Assembly (NCBI GenBank): GCA_038750655.1
Contig: JBCDGZ010000002.1
Coordinates: forward strand, 62,001 to 126,000
DNA: 64,000 bases
Source of the DNA: JBCDGZ01 sp038750655
Lineage (GTDB): Bacteria > Bacteroidota > Bacteroidia > Chitinophagales > Saprospiraceae
Reading direction: 5' to 3'
The notes beneath the pieces were generated by a model. That model was given only the letters and a program-made list of their open reading frames with translations. It had not been told where the DNA came from and did not search any database. Every line of letters starts with the position of its first letter. Within the stretch, counting starts at the first letter, position 1. Shown in pieces: positions 17,554 through 25,778 of the stretch. A program made the position numbers and the translations under genes.

Positions 17554-18132
17554 TTGAAAACATCAGTTAACGACATACCAGACGATCAGATTCTGGCCTT
17601 GTTGAAAGAGCAGGTCAGTTATGAAAAGGGCTTTCGTCTGTTGATGCAAAAGTATCAGGAGCGATTGTACTGGCAGGTCCGACGGATGGTTTTTGAGCAC
17701 GATGATGCTAATGATGTGATTCAGAATGTGTTCATCAAAGTGTTCAAAAGTATCAATCGATTTGAGGGCAAATCCAGCCTGTATACCTGGTTGTACCGGG
17801 TGGCGACAAATGAGTCGATCACTTTTTTGAATAAAAAGAAGCGCAAAACGGCGGCTTCGCTGGACGATGAGGAGCACAATTTATCGAACCAGCTAAAGGC
17901 GGACCCCTATTTTGATGGCGATGAGGCGCAGCGTCTCCTGCAACAGGCCCTCCAGCAATTGCCGGACAAACAGCGCCTGGTTTTCAATATGCGCTATTAC
18001 GATGAGCTGAGCTACCAGGAAATTTCGGATATTCTGGAAACCTCGGTGGGGGGCTTGAAAGCCTCTTATCACCACGCGGTCAAAAAGATCGAACGCTTTT
18101 TTCGCGGAGCGGAACTGAACCAGCGTGGATAA
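17554..18132 (+). CDS. RNA polymerase sigma factor, ECF subfamily
   Basis: Sigma-70 family ECF factor, 192 residues. Region 2 covers about 20-90 (GFRLLMQKYQERLYWQVRRMVFEHDDANDVIQNVFIKVFKSINRFEGKSSLYTWLYRVATNESI) and region 4 about 125-180 (LPDKQRLVFNMRYYDELSYQEISDILETSVGGLKASYHHAVKKI). Its only plausible start is TTG at 17554, because the next in-frame ATG would remove part of region 2. It is first in a plus-strand cassette with a TM protein and a Spy-like protein, the usual order of ECF, anti-sigma and periplasmic sensor in Bacteroidota. It probably responds to an envelope signal. Confidence 0.92.
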   Translation: MKTSVNDIPDDQILALLKEQVSYEKGFRLLMQKYQERLYWQVRRMVFEHDDANDVIQNVFIKVFKSINRFEGKSSLYTWLYRVATNESITFLNKKKRKTAASLDDEEHNLSNQLKADPYFDGDEAQRLLQQALQQLPDKQRLVFNMRYYDELSYQEISDILETSVGGLKASYHHAVKKIERFFRGAELNQRG

Positions 18133-18142
18133 AAAGAAGATT

Positions 18143-18673
18143 ATGAAAGATAATAAAGACATACGCAAAGAGTTGGAGGAGATTTCTCCTTTCCTCGCTA
18201 AGATAGAGAAGCGGCAGAATTTCGAGGTGCCGAAGGATTACTTCGAACAACTGCCCGATGAGGTCATGCGGCGGGTGCAGCCGGAGTGGGACTCGGCTCC
18301 CACGCCTTCGGCAGCCCCCTCCTGGATAGATCAACTGGCCCAGCGCCTGGCCGCCCTGCTGCAGCCCCGCTACGCCCTGCAACTGGCCAGCGCCGCCCTG
18401 ATGATCGTCGCCGGCTTCTACTTCTTCAATATTTCCTCCACCGAAAACACCCCCGCCACCGGAGGCCTGGCCGCCCTCACCGCTGATGAGGTCCACGAGT
18501 ACATTAGCCAAAATATCGACGACTACCAAACCGATTGGATTCCGGATACCGACATGGCCGAAAGTAATCTGCTGGAAGAAGAAGAGGTAGATGCCGAGAC
18601 GGAAGAATTAGACATTTACATTGACGAAATTATAGACGTACTAGAAGACAGCGATCTGGAAGATTTGCTGTAA
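18143..18673 (+). CDS. Putative single-TM anti-sigma factor
   Basis: About 176 residues: an N-terminal cytoplasmic part (EISPFLAKIEKRQNFEVPKDYFEQLPDEVMRRVQ), one TM helix near residues 80-98 (LQLASAALMIVAGFYFFNI) and a very acidic extracytoplasmic tail (LLEEEEVDAETEELDIYIDEIIDVLEDSDLEDLL). The ATG at 18143 is preferred, 10 bp after the sigma stop and with AAGAAGA upstream; a GTG at 18125 would overlap the sigma gene. No zinc-binding anti-sigma motif (HxxxCxxC) is present, so assignment rests on topology and position only. Confidence 0.65.
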   Translation: MKDNKDIRKELEEISPFLAKIEKRQNFEVPKDYFEQLPDEVMRRVQPEWDSAPTPSAAPSWIDQLAQRLAALLQPRYALQLASAALMIVAGFYFFNISSTENTPATGGLAALTADEVHEYISQNIDDYQTDWIPDTDMAESNLLEEEEVDAETEELDIYIDEIIDVLEDSDLEDLL

Positions 18674-18712
18674 ATCAATTAACATCTCCTACTAACCGCT
18701 AACGAATCAGAT

Positions 18713-19159
18713 ATGAAGTCATTAATGCTATCGACCACCTTACTCCTCCTCTCCACGCTCTTTTGCTTTGGACAGGGAGATATAGAGCGACGTATTCAGG
18801 AAGAGCGTGTCAACTTTTTCAATCAAGAGTTGCAGCTGACTGACGAAGAAGCCAAGCAATTTTGGCCCTTGTTTGATCAGTACCGCACCGACTCCAAGAA
18901 ACTTCGAGAGTCTTATAATACCAATAAGAAAATCGAATTACTCTCTGATCAGGAAGTAGAGGAGCTGGTCTTTAAATCCTTTGAACAGGAAGAAAAACAG
19001 CTGGCCCTGCGCCGCAGCTATTTCGAAAAGCTACAGACCTTTATGCCCATCCGAAAGATTGCTATGCTGAAACGTACAGAGCAGAAGTTTAAGAAAAAAC
19101 TGCTCAACCACGTGAAGCAGCGTAGGCGGCAAGGGCAAGGCCGCCAGCGAAGAAATTAA
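18713..19159 (+). CDS. Spy/CpxP-like periplasmic helical protein
   Basis: A signal peptide (cleavage near FCFGQ) is followed by an all-helical, highly charged chain carrying ELQLTDEEAKQFWPLFDQY, which resembles the LTxxQ helices of Spy/CpxP and the Bacteroidota sensors found with ECF systems. The C terminus is very basic (VKQRRRQGQGRQRR). It lies 39 bp after the putative anti-sigma gene and completes a sigma/anti-sigma/sensor cassette. A role in envelope stress or metal sensing is inference. The GCTGCC/GGCAGC hairpin at 19166-19181 just downstream may help end the transcript. Confidence 0.7.
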   Translation: MKSLMLSTTLLLLSTLFCFGQGDIERRIQEERVNFFNQELQLTDEEAKQFWPLFDQYRTDSKKLRESYNTNKKIELLSDQEVEELVFKSFEQEEKQLALRRSYFEKLQTFMPIRKIAMLKRTEQKFKKKLLNHVKQRRRQGQGRQRRN

Positions 19160-19250
19160 AATGTCGCTGCCCCAAGGCAGCCTGGATTAAAGTTTTTACC
19201 TTTGTGAGGTCATCGTCGGTGTCGGACTACAGTCGGTCACCGATTTTTTC

Positions 19251-20162
19251 GTGAAGCGACCTCAACCTGTGAAAGCCGTTAATAAAGCCCATGCTGCGCT
19301 CTTTACCGTAGCACTCATTTACGGTGCTAACTACACCATTGCCAAAGAGGTGCTGGACCAAGAGTACATCCAGCCGTTGGGGTTCATTTTGCTGCGTGCA
19401 GGGGCGGGGTTCCTGATTTTCACCTTGCTCCATCTGCTGTTCGTCGGAGAGCGCGTAGCGCGAAAAGACCTGGGGTGGCTGCTGCTCTGCGCGCTCTTTG
19501 GGGTGGCGATCAACCAAATGTTCTTTTTCAGTGGGCTAAAACTGACCACCCAAATCAATGCGGCCCTTATCCTGACAACGGTTCCGCTGATCGTCTTGCT
19601 GACCTCGGCCGTACTGCTCAAAGAGCGGATAACGCCATACAAGCTTTTGGGGATCGCGGCGGGCGCGGCGGGTGCCATCCTGCTCATCACCTACGGCAAA
19701 ACGGCTAACTTTAGCCGGGAAGGCCTGCTGGGCGATTTAATGGTTCTAATCAATGCCATTTCCTATGGTATCTATCTGGTCCTGGTCAAGCGGCTTCTGG
19801 TCAAATACCATCCTTTCACCGTTGTACGCTGGGTCTTCACCTTCGGCTTTTTCCTGGTCATGCCCTTCGGCTTACGGCAGGCTACGGCTATTGAATGGAG
19901 CACTTTCACCCCCGGCATCTGGGTGGCTGTGGCCTATGTGCTGATCTGTACCTCAGTGCTGGCCTACCTGCTCAATGTCTACGCCATGAAAGTCGTCAGC
20001 CCCTCCATTGCCAGCATCTACATCTACCTACAACCCTTTCTGGCTGCAATCATTGCCCTGTATTTTGGTAAAGACGAGCTGACTACGACCAAACTCATCG
20101 CCGGAGTACTCATCTTTACCGGTGTATATCTGGTCAGCAGTCAATCTGCTGCAAAGAGCTAA
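19251..20162 (+). CDS. DMT-superfamily transporter with two EamA domains
   Basis: About ten TM helices in two EamA repeats (residues about 12-148 and 160-295). Typical helix starts are ALFTVALIYGANYTIAK and LMVLINAISYGIYLVLVKRL, with the conserved PxxxxLxxxxxxGE-like end PFLAAIIALYFGKDEL. Substrates of this family (amino acids, metabolites, nucleotide sugars) cannot be read from sequence. The start is GTG at 19251; the next GTG (19269) would shorten only the cytoplasmic N terminus. It lies 91 bp after the Spy-like gene, so independent expression is likely. Confidence 0.88.
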   Translation: MKRPQPVKAVNKAHAALFTVALIYGANYTIAKEVLDQEYIQPLGFILLRAGAGFLIFTLLHLLFVGERVARKDLGWLLLCALFGVAINQMFFFSGLKLTTQINAALILTTVPLIVLLTSAVLLKERITPYKLLGIAAGAAGAILLITYGKTANFSREGLLGDLMVLINAISYGIYLVLVKRLLVKYHPFTVVRWVFTFGFFLVMPFGLRQATAIEWSTFTPGIWVAVAYVLICTSVLAYLLNVYAMKVVSPSIASIYIYLQPFLAAIIALYFGKDELTTTKLIAGVLIFTGVYLVSSQSAAKS

Positions 20163-20484
20163 TTTCGATGTCACAAATTACACTTATCCTTAATCTTTAG
20201 GCTACTTTTCCTTTACATCTCTCTTTTATTAAATATTATTTTTTTGGCTTTAAACTTCGCAAGATGTATTTGTGTGTGTAACAGAGTCACTTAGGTGGAT
20301 GGATAAAAACAATTTTAAATATTTTTAATGCTTAAATTATTAAAAATAAGCATATTATACACTTTATGCGAGATCATAATACATGAGTAGCTTTTGAAAA
20401 AAATCGAAAAAAATAGCCTTTTGATAGTAATATTCTTGGTCCTTTTTTATTTATATTTACCACAAATCAAGTGAACTAACAGCC
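20163..20484. other. AT-rich intergenic region with overlapping inverted repeats
   Basis: 322 bp without a gene. Two perfect inverted repeats share bases and cannot form at the same time: TATTTTTAAT (20320-20329) with ATTAAAAATA (20339-20348), and ATGCTTA (20328-20334) with TAAGCAT (20347-20353). The region should hold the promoter of the TPR gene at 20485. TATATTTAC at 20452-20460 is a partial -7 match only. Confidence 0.4.
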
Positions 20485-21918
20485 ATGAAAAAACAAAACT
20501 CCGACTCTAAAAGTACCATTTCCGCGCTCATTTCTGAGTATGAGGCCATGTCACACCAGGGAACGGTAGGTTTCATTGAGGAAAAGGTATTTTTTCAACT
20601 CACTGCGTATTATCAACGTGAAAAGCAGTTGGAGAAAGCGATCGAAGTTATTGACCACGCCCTGTCTCAATACCCCTATTCTTCAGAATTCTATATCCTC
20701 AAGGCAGAGTTATTGTTGGAGTTGGCTCAGCCTACCGAAGCCAGCTACTGCCTGGATCGGGCCGAAATTTACTCGCCCGCTGAACTAGAGATTCAGCTCC
20801 TTCGAGCCGAAGTTTTGGTAGCACTTGGTGACACCGATCAGGCTTTCGTTCTCCTGGATGCCATCACCGACGGGGCCTCCCTGCTAGAGCAAAGTGAAAT
20901 CCACCTCTGCCGGGCCTGCATCTACGAGCATATCGAAGATTTCAAGGCGATGTTCCACTCCCTCAAAGCGGCCCTGCTGACCAATCCTAAAAATCGGCTG
21001 GCCCTGGAGCGACTTTGGCTCAGCGTCGAACTCTCACAGCTCTACAGCGAAAGCATTGATTTGCACCAACGATTGATCGACATCGATCCTTACTCTTTCA
21101 TTGCCTGGTACAATTTGGGACACGCCTATTCTTGTGTTGGAGATTTCGAAAGCGCCGCAGAGGCCTTTGAATATGCCTATCTGATCGATGAGACCTTCGA
21201 ATTCGCTTACCGCGATTGCGCGGAGGCCTGGATTCAGCTACAGCGCCACGACAAAGCCTTGCAATGCTTCGAAGATGCCATGGACCACTTCGCCCCCGAT
21301 GCCGACATGCTGCTCAAATTAGGGCAGTGCCACATCGAACTGGGCAATTATGAGCAAGCCAAGCTTCACCTCCTGCAAGCCATCGAGATAGAGCCTACTA
21401 ATGACGATGTTTACTTTCGCATTGGGCAGTGTTTTATGCACGAGGAGCACTGGTACAGCGCGATTAAGGCGCTGAGCAAGGCAGTAAAGATTAATGATCG
21501 TAGGGAAGAATACCTGCTGGCATTGGCCCAGTCCTATGCCCGGGTTGCCGAACCGGAAAAGGCCCTAGTACTTTTCCGTCAGGCGACCGATACGGCTCCC
21601 GAACAGAGCCAGCATTGGCTCCAGTACGCCAGCTGCCTGCTGGACAACGGTAAGGCAGAAAAGGCCCTGCTTGTCCTCGATGAAGGGATGTCTTATGCAC
21701 CGTCTAACGATCTGCTCTACGGTCAGGTAGCCTGCCTCTTTTCGTTGGGTCGCCGTAAAGAAGGCCTGTATCTTTTCGGCGATGCCCTGCGCAATAATTA
21801 CGCCCGACACCAATGGTTGTTTGATCGTATGCCGGAGCTGAAATCCGATCAGGATATTCAGCTGGTTTTCTCTACTTTTCTCTACGACGGTGGCCGGCAG
21901 GCCTCTTCTTCTAACTAG
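20485..21918 (+). CDS. Cytoplasmic tetratricopeptide-repeat protein
   Basis: A 477-residue protein with no signal peptide, built almost entirely of TPR-like helix pairs (about 11-12). The clearest are IAWYNLGHAYSCVGDFESAAEAFEYAYLIDETF, ADMLLKLGQCHIELGNYEQAKLHLLQAIEIEPT and DVYFRIGQCFMHEEHWYSAIKALSKAVKI. TPRs provide protein-protein interaction surfaces; the partner is unknown. It stands alone with its own long AT-rich upstream region. Similar long TPR proteins are conserved in Bacteroidota without assigned function. Confidence 0.85.
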   Translation: MKKQNSDSKSTISALISEYEAMSHQGTVGFIEEKVFFQLTAYYQREKQLEKAIEVIDHALSQYPYSSEFYILKAELLLELAQPTEASYCLDRAEIYSPAELEIQLLRAEVLVALGDTDQAFVLLDAITDGASLLEQSEIHLCRACIYEHIEDFKAMFHSLKAALLTNPKNRLALERLWLSVELSQLYSESIDLHQRLIDIDPYSFIAWYNLGHAYSCVGDFESAAEAFEYAYLIDETFEFAYRDCAEAWIQLQRHDKALQCFEDAMDHFAPDADMLLKLGQCHIELGNYEQAKLHLLQAIEIEPTNDDVYFRIGQCFMHEEHWYSAIKALSKAVKINDRREEYLLALAQSYARVAEPEKALVLFRQATDTAPEQSQHWLQYASCLLDNGKAEKALLVLDEGMSYAPSNDLLYGQVACLFSLGRRKEGLYLFGDALRNNYARHQWLFDRMPELKSDQDIQLVFSTFLYDGGRQASSSN

Positions 21919-22074
21919 TATAGCCTAATCCAGAGCAATTCCTCGATCCGCTTTATCCTTGGCATATTATTTGGATTTGTAGCAATGGCTTTTTATAGTT
22001 TGTCAGCAATCCGTCTGTCTTCCCCCAAGTTGATTGCATAGACCAATCCAGAAGCTACAAATAAACCTTCGGTT

Positions 22075-22905
22075 ATGAGGAAATTACTCTTGGGGAAATA
22101 CGTCTGCTATCTTGTCTTTTGTTTATGTTTCTTTTTTGCTTCTTGCAGCAAAGAAGAGCCTACTATTGTACGCATCAATCAAGAGGAGTTCACCCCAGAG
22201 GAGCAGCTGAAAATTGGCGAATACCTTTTGGAAGTAAGCCAACAGACCGATGATCTTTTTAATCCCCTTGACCCCGATCAATACCTCGAACTCCACAATT
22301 ACCTCAATACGCTGGTGGAAATGCTGGCGTATACGGAACTGGTAGAAAATAGTCGAACATTCAGCTGGCAGGTGAATGTCTTACAGGATGACAATTACTA
22401 TTCGGCATTTATGCTGCCTGGTGGAAGTCTTTTCATCTCTACTGGCTTGCTCAAATTAGTCAAAAACGAAAGTGAGCTGGTCGCCTTAATCGCGCATGAG
22501 ATGATGTACGCTGATCAGGGGGTGGTGATTGAAGGACTGAAAGAAGAATTCGGCGGAGCGATCCTGGCAGATGTCCTACTAGGCAACGAGATTACATCCG
22601 AGGAAGGTAGAGCACTGGTGCAGGGCATCCGGCAGATGACCTTTACTGCCGAACAGGTAGAAGAAGCCGATGCGTATGCCGTACAAACTATTTGTCCTTT
22701 TCAATACAATGCAACGAGTATGATCGATTTGCTGAATCGTGTCGAAGAATATAGTACCGTGGAGACTATTGCGTGGAAAGAAGGGCGGCCTGGCGAGCTG
22801 GCGGAGCGAATTACTCAACTGCTAACAGCTATCGAAAAATGTGACACCCGCAATGGTGATGAGTATGAAGAGCGCTATCAGGATATGATTAGTACGCTTC
22901 CTTAA
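22075..22905 (+). CDS. M48-like lipoprotein with degenerate zinc site (probable pseudo-peptidase)
   Basis: The SPII signal ends CFFFASC. The middle carries typical M48 landmarks: SAFMLPGGSLFISTGLLKLVKNESELVALIAHE, equivalent to the PGG...GLL...HE segment of BepA/YfgC-type peptidases. The HExxH motif reads HEMMY at residues 141-145, so the second zinc histidine is tyrosine. The later EEAD segment (196-199) places valine where ExxxD would put the third ligand, although glutamates are adjacent. Catalysis by the usual mechanism is therefore doubtful, and a binding or chaperone role is an alternative. Its last 17 bp overlap the convergent ROK kinase gene. Confidence 0.75.
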   Translation: MRKLLLGKYVCYLVFCLCFFFASCSKEEPTIVRINQEEFTPEEQLKIGEYLLEVSQQTDDLFNPLDPDQYLELHNYLNTLVEMLAYTELVENSRTFSWQVNVLQDDNYYSAFMLPGGSLFISTGLLKLVKNESELVALIAHEMMYADQGVVIEGLKEEFGGAILADVLLGNEITSEEGRALVQGIRQMTFTAEQVEEADAYAVQTICPFQYNATSMIDLLNRVEEYSTVETIAWKEGRPGELAERITQLLTAIEKCDTRNGDEYEERYQDMISTLP

Positions 22906-23656
22906 GTTGTACCTGATGGGCGTAGAGGGCCGCACCAATGATGCCTGCATTGTTCAGCAACTGCGCTGGAATAACCTTGGCTGGACTCTTCAGCTGTTCC
23001 GAAAATTTCTCAAATTTCTTACTAGCTCCACCTCCCAAGATAATCAAATCAGGATAGAGGGTATAATTAACCAAGTTTAAGAACAGGTTGAAGCGCTGTG
23101 CCCAGCCCGACCAAGAGAGACCTTCTCGCTTACGCACCGAATCGGCAGCAAATTGTTCGGCAATTTGCTCTTGGCCCTTGAGGTAAAGATGGCCAAACTC
23201 GGTATTGGGAAACATTTTTCCATTAATGAAAAGCGCCGAGCCCAAGCCAGTCCCCACCGTAATCAGCAACACTGTACCTTTCTGTTTGCGGCCAGCACCG
23301 TAGGCCATTTCCGCCAGTCCAGCAGCATCAGCATCATTACAAACATAGACTTCACAGCCTGTTTTCCGACTCATGATTTCTTTTACATTCGCCTCGATCC
23401 AGCTTTCATGGATATTAGCCGCAGTGTAAGATACGCCATCTTTAATCACAGAGGGAAATCCAACTCCAATAAGGCCCGACCATTTGAAATGCTTGACAAC
23501 GCTATTAAGGGCCTCTGCCACTGCCTTAGTGGTCGAAGGTTGAGGAGTAGTGACCCTAAAGCGTTCGGTGACCAGCTGCCCGCTTTCCAAATCAATAATT
23601 GCCCCTTTAATGCCAGAGGCACCTACGTCAATACCCAATATTTGCTCTTTGCTCAT
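22889..23656 (-). CDS. ROK-family kinase, polyphosphate-glucokinase-like
   Basis: A 255-residue ROK sugar kinase. The phosphate-binding strand is GIDVGASGIKGAIID, the sugar-binding aspartate lies in VCNDADAAGLAEM, followed by LLITVGTGLGSALFINGKM, the NTEFGHL motif and IILGGGASKKF. The short length, the absence of the CxCGxxGC zinc motif and overall similarity fit polyphosphate (or ATP) glucokinases, which phosphorylate glucose to glucose-6-phosphate. The phosphate donor cannot be decided from sequence. It is cytosolic, and neighbouring genes give no further hint. Confidence 0.82.
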   Translation of the reverse strand: MSKEQILGIDVGASGIKGAIIDLESGQLVTERFRVTTPQPSTTKAVAEALNSVVKHFKWSGLIGVGFPSVIKDGVSYTAANIHESWIEANVKEIMSRKTGCEVYVCNDADAAGLAEMAYGAGRKQKGTVLLITVGTGLGSALFINGKMFPNTEFGHLYLKGQEQIAEQFAADSVRKREGLSWSGWAQRFNLFLNLVNYTLYPDLIILGGGASKKFEKFSEQLKSPAKVIPAQLLNNAGIIGAALYAHQVQLKEAY

Positions 23657-23766
23657 CGTCAGTTGGTAGTTTATTCGTCCTAATACCTAATCAGCTCGAA
23701 AGAAAGTACGAATATATCGTTTTTTCTCAACTTCATCATTTAGGGCTAAAAATCTACAATTTCAAA

Positions 23767-24660
23767 TTACTTTATGACCCGAATTTTCATCTTCACATCT
23801 TTCTTTGGACGATCTGCGGCGCTGGTATTGACTGCAGCGATCTTATCGATTACCTCTAATCCTTTGATGACTTGACCAAATACAGTGTATTCTTTATCCA
23901 GAAACGGCGTTCCGCCCATGGTGGTATAAGCTTCGCGGTGTTCACTGCTGTAGCGCAGGTCTTTCTGCGCCTCTATCACATTCAGGCGGGCCGCAGGCAC
24001 CGGGCTACCCTGAACGATGTAGAACTGCGAGCCCGAGGATTTCTTTTTCGGATTGGCCGGCCCGCCGATGCGAGCAGCCGCCAAGGCTCCTTTGACATGG
24101 ATCAGTGTATCCACAAACTCCGCCGGCACCATATAGCCCGGCCCACCGGAGCCCAATGGCTGCCCCGACTTCGCATTCTTGGAATCTGGATCGCCACCCT
24201 GAATCATAAATCCATTAATCACCCGATGGAACAATAGACCATCGTAAAAGCCCTCATCGGCCAGTTTGATGAAATTATCGCGATGCTGCGGCGTTGCGTC
24301 GTACAGCAAGACCGTCATCGTCCCAAAATCTGTCTCAATCTCTACCAAACAGCGCTCCGGCGCATCGATCAACAACTGCTGCTGAGTCGTCACCGACTTT
24401 TTTCCCTTGATGGCTTTCAAGGTAATGGTATAATTGCCCGACTCCTTGTATTGATGAGAGGGCATAGGATCACTAGAAAAGTTACCATCTCCAAAATCCC
24501 ACTCGTAAGTCTCTGCGTTTTGGGATTTATTTTCAAACTCAATAGTGGCAGGCGCCGTGTTTTTTTCCCCATTATAACTGAAGTCAGCTACAGGGCGAGC
24601 ACAAGAGGCCATGAATAAGAGGGCCAGTGCAGGAAGTAAGTATTTTTTATTCAGGTACAT
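23767..24660 (-). CDS. PKD domain-cyclophilin fusion lipoprotein (peptidyl-prolyl isomerase)
   Basis: The lipoprotein signal ends LFMASC. A PKD domain (about 28-98, with TYEWDFGDGNFSSDPMPSHQY) is followed by a cyclophilin domain (about 105-297) containing FHRVINGFMIQGGDPDSK, GGPGYMVPAEF and SSGSQFYIVQG. It should catalyse proline cis-trans isomerisation at the envelope, with PKD as spacer or binding module. It lies 8 bp downstream of a second lipoprotein cyclophilin, and the cyclophilin parts are close paralogues (both end in DVKMKIRVI/DVKMKVRIL). Confidence 0.9.
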   Translation of the reverse strand: MYLNKKYLLPALALLFMASCARPVADFSYNGEKNTAPATIEFENKSQNAETYEWDFGDGNFSSDPMPSHQYKESGNYTITLKAIKGKKSVTTQQQLLIDAPERCLVEIETDFGTMTVLLYDATPQHRDNFIKLADEGFYDGLLFHRVINGFMIQGGDPDSKNAKSGQPLGSGGPGYMVPAEFVDTLIHVKGALAAARIGGPANPKKKSSGSQFYIVQGSPVPAARLNVIEAQKDLRYSSEHREAYTTMGGTPFLDKEYTVFGQVIKGLEVIDKIAAVNTSAADRPKKDVKMKIRVIK

Positions 24661-24668
24661 ATCTTGAC

Positions 24669-25310
24669 TTAATTCAGAATTCTAACTTTCATTTTTACAT
24701 CTTGCTTAGGACGATTGTTTGACCCAATCGGCTGCTCGACAATTTTATCGATCACCTCCAGGCCTTCCACTACCTCGCCATAAACGGTATATTCCATATC
24801 CAAAAAAGGCGCACCACCAATTTCTCTGTACAATCGACGTTGCTCTTCATTATAAGTAATGCCTTTTTGCTTTTGGACCAGATCAAGCTGCATATCCGTT
24901 TGCTTCGTTCCGTGTACCAGATAAAACTGGCAACCCGAGGACGCTTTGGCTGGATTTTGCGTACGGGCCGCCGCCAGCCTTCCCTTGATATGAGGCGAGC
25001 CAATCTCGGCCGGAATGGTGTAGCCTGGACCACCACCGCCCAACTGCTGTTCGGGGGTCGCCGTTTTCGAATCGGGGTCTCCTCCTTGCACCATAAAGCC
25101 TTTGATGACGCGGTGAAATAGCAAATCTTCGTAAAAACCTTCTTTGGCTAATTTGATGAAATTATCGCGGTGCTGAGGGGTTTCGTTGTACAACATCACC
25201 TTCATCGTACCAAATTCCGTCTCAATTTCAGCATAAGTATGGGGATCGCTGTTGCAGGAAGAAAGCAGCAGAAGGATCACTGCAAAACAAAGGGCTTGGA
25301 AATGTCTCAT
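24669..25310 (-). CDS. Cyclophilin-type peptidyl-prolyl isomerase, lipoprotein
   Basis: A 213-residue lipoprotein (signal ending LLLSSC) with a single cyclophilin domain: FHRVIKGFMVQGGDPDSK, GGGGPGYTIPAEI, ASSGCQFYLVHG and VYGEVVEGLEVIDKI. The core catalytic arginine in FHR and the QGG and QFY motifs are present. It is followed after 8 bp by the PKD-cyclophilin gene, probably in one transcript. It is a likely folding helper for outer-membrane or exported proteins. Confidence 0.92.
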   Translation of the reverse strand: MRHFQALCFAVILLLLSSCNSDPHTYAEIETEFGTMKVMLYNETPQHRDNFIKLAKEGFYEDLLFHRVIKGFMVQGGDPDSKTATPEQQLGGGGPGYTIPAEIGSPHIKGRLAAARTQNPAKASSGCQFYLVHGTKQTDMQLDLVQKQKGITYNEEQRRLYREIGGAPFLDMEYTVYGEVVEGLEVIDKIVEQPIGSNNRPKQDVKMKVRILN

Positions 25311-25369
25311 CGATAGTGCTTTTTTATCTTGTTAATAGAGCTTTATACTTGTAAACGTTCACTTGGGGC

Positions 25370-25729
25370 TTATTCTTCTTCTTCGTTGTTCAAGATTTTG
25401 AAATACCGGATGATTCGGGTTTTCAATAGTAATTCCTGTTCTTTTACGCCTTTCGTATCCACGGGTTTCAAAGGCTCGAAATGTGGCCAGCCGTCGGCAT
25501 CTCGCCCCTTAAATTCGTAGTAGCCGTCCTGACTGAGTAGGCTACAAATGGCAATGTGCATCAGGTCTTGTTTTTCTTCCTTAGTAAAGGAACCCTCCCA
25601 GCGCCCTAGCTCTTGAATACCGATCAAAAATAAAATACCATTGAGGTCGGGCAATTGTTCGCGCCCCATAGCATCTTTAACGAAATGCCGCACCTTCAGC
25701 CATTCAAAATCCATTTCCCAGGCTTCCAT
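25370..25729 (-). CDS. Conserved hypothetical protein (119 aa)
   Basis: Small soluble protein with no signal peptide or known domain that I recognise. Sequence blocks WLKVRHFVKDAMGREQLPDLNGILFLIGIQELGRW and HIAICSLLSQDGYYEF look like a compact helical domain of a family seen in many Bacteroidota genomes without function. A full -7 match (TATATTTG) at 25747-25754 supports expression from its own promoter. A second methionine six codons in (25714) is a possible alternative start. Confidence 0.6.
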   Translation of the reverse strand: MEAWEMDFEWLKVRHFVKDAMGREQLPDLNGILFLIGIQELGRWEGSFTKEEKQDLMHIAICSLLSQDGYYEFKGRDADGWPHFEPLKPVDTKGVKEQELLLKTRIIRYFKILNNEEEE

Positions 25730-25746
25730 GTGTCGTTTTTTGACTG

Positions 25747-25754
25747 CAAATATA
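25747..25754 (-). promoter_or_regulatory. Candidate -7 box (TATATTTG)
   Basis: Minus-strand TATATTTG matches TAnnTTTG, 18 bp before the ATG at 25729. A clear -33 element was not found. Confidence 0.4.
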
Positions 25755-25778
25755 GAATAAAGTTAGGATTGCCGCATA

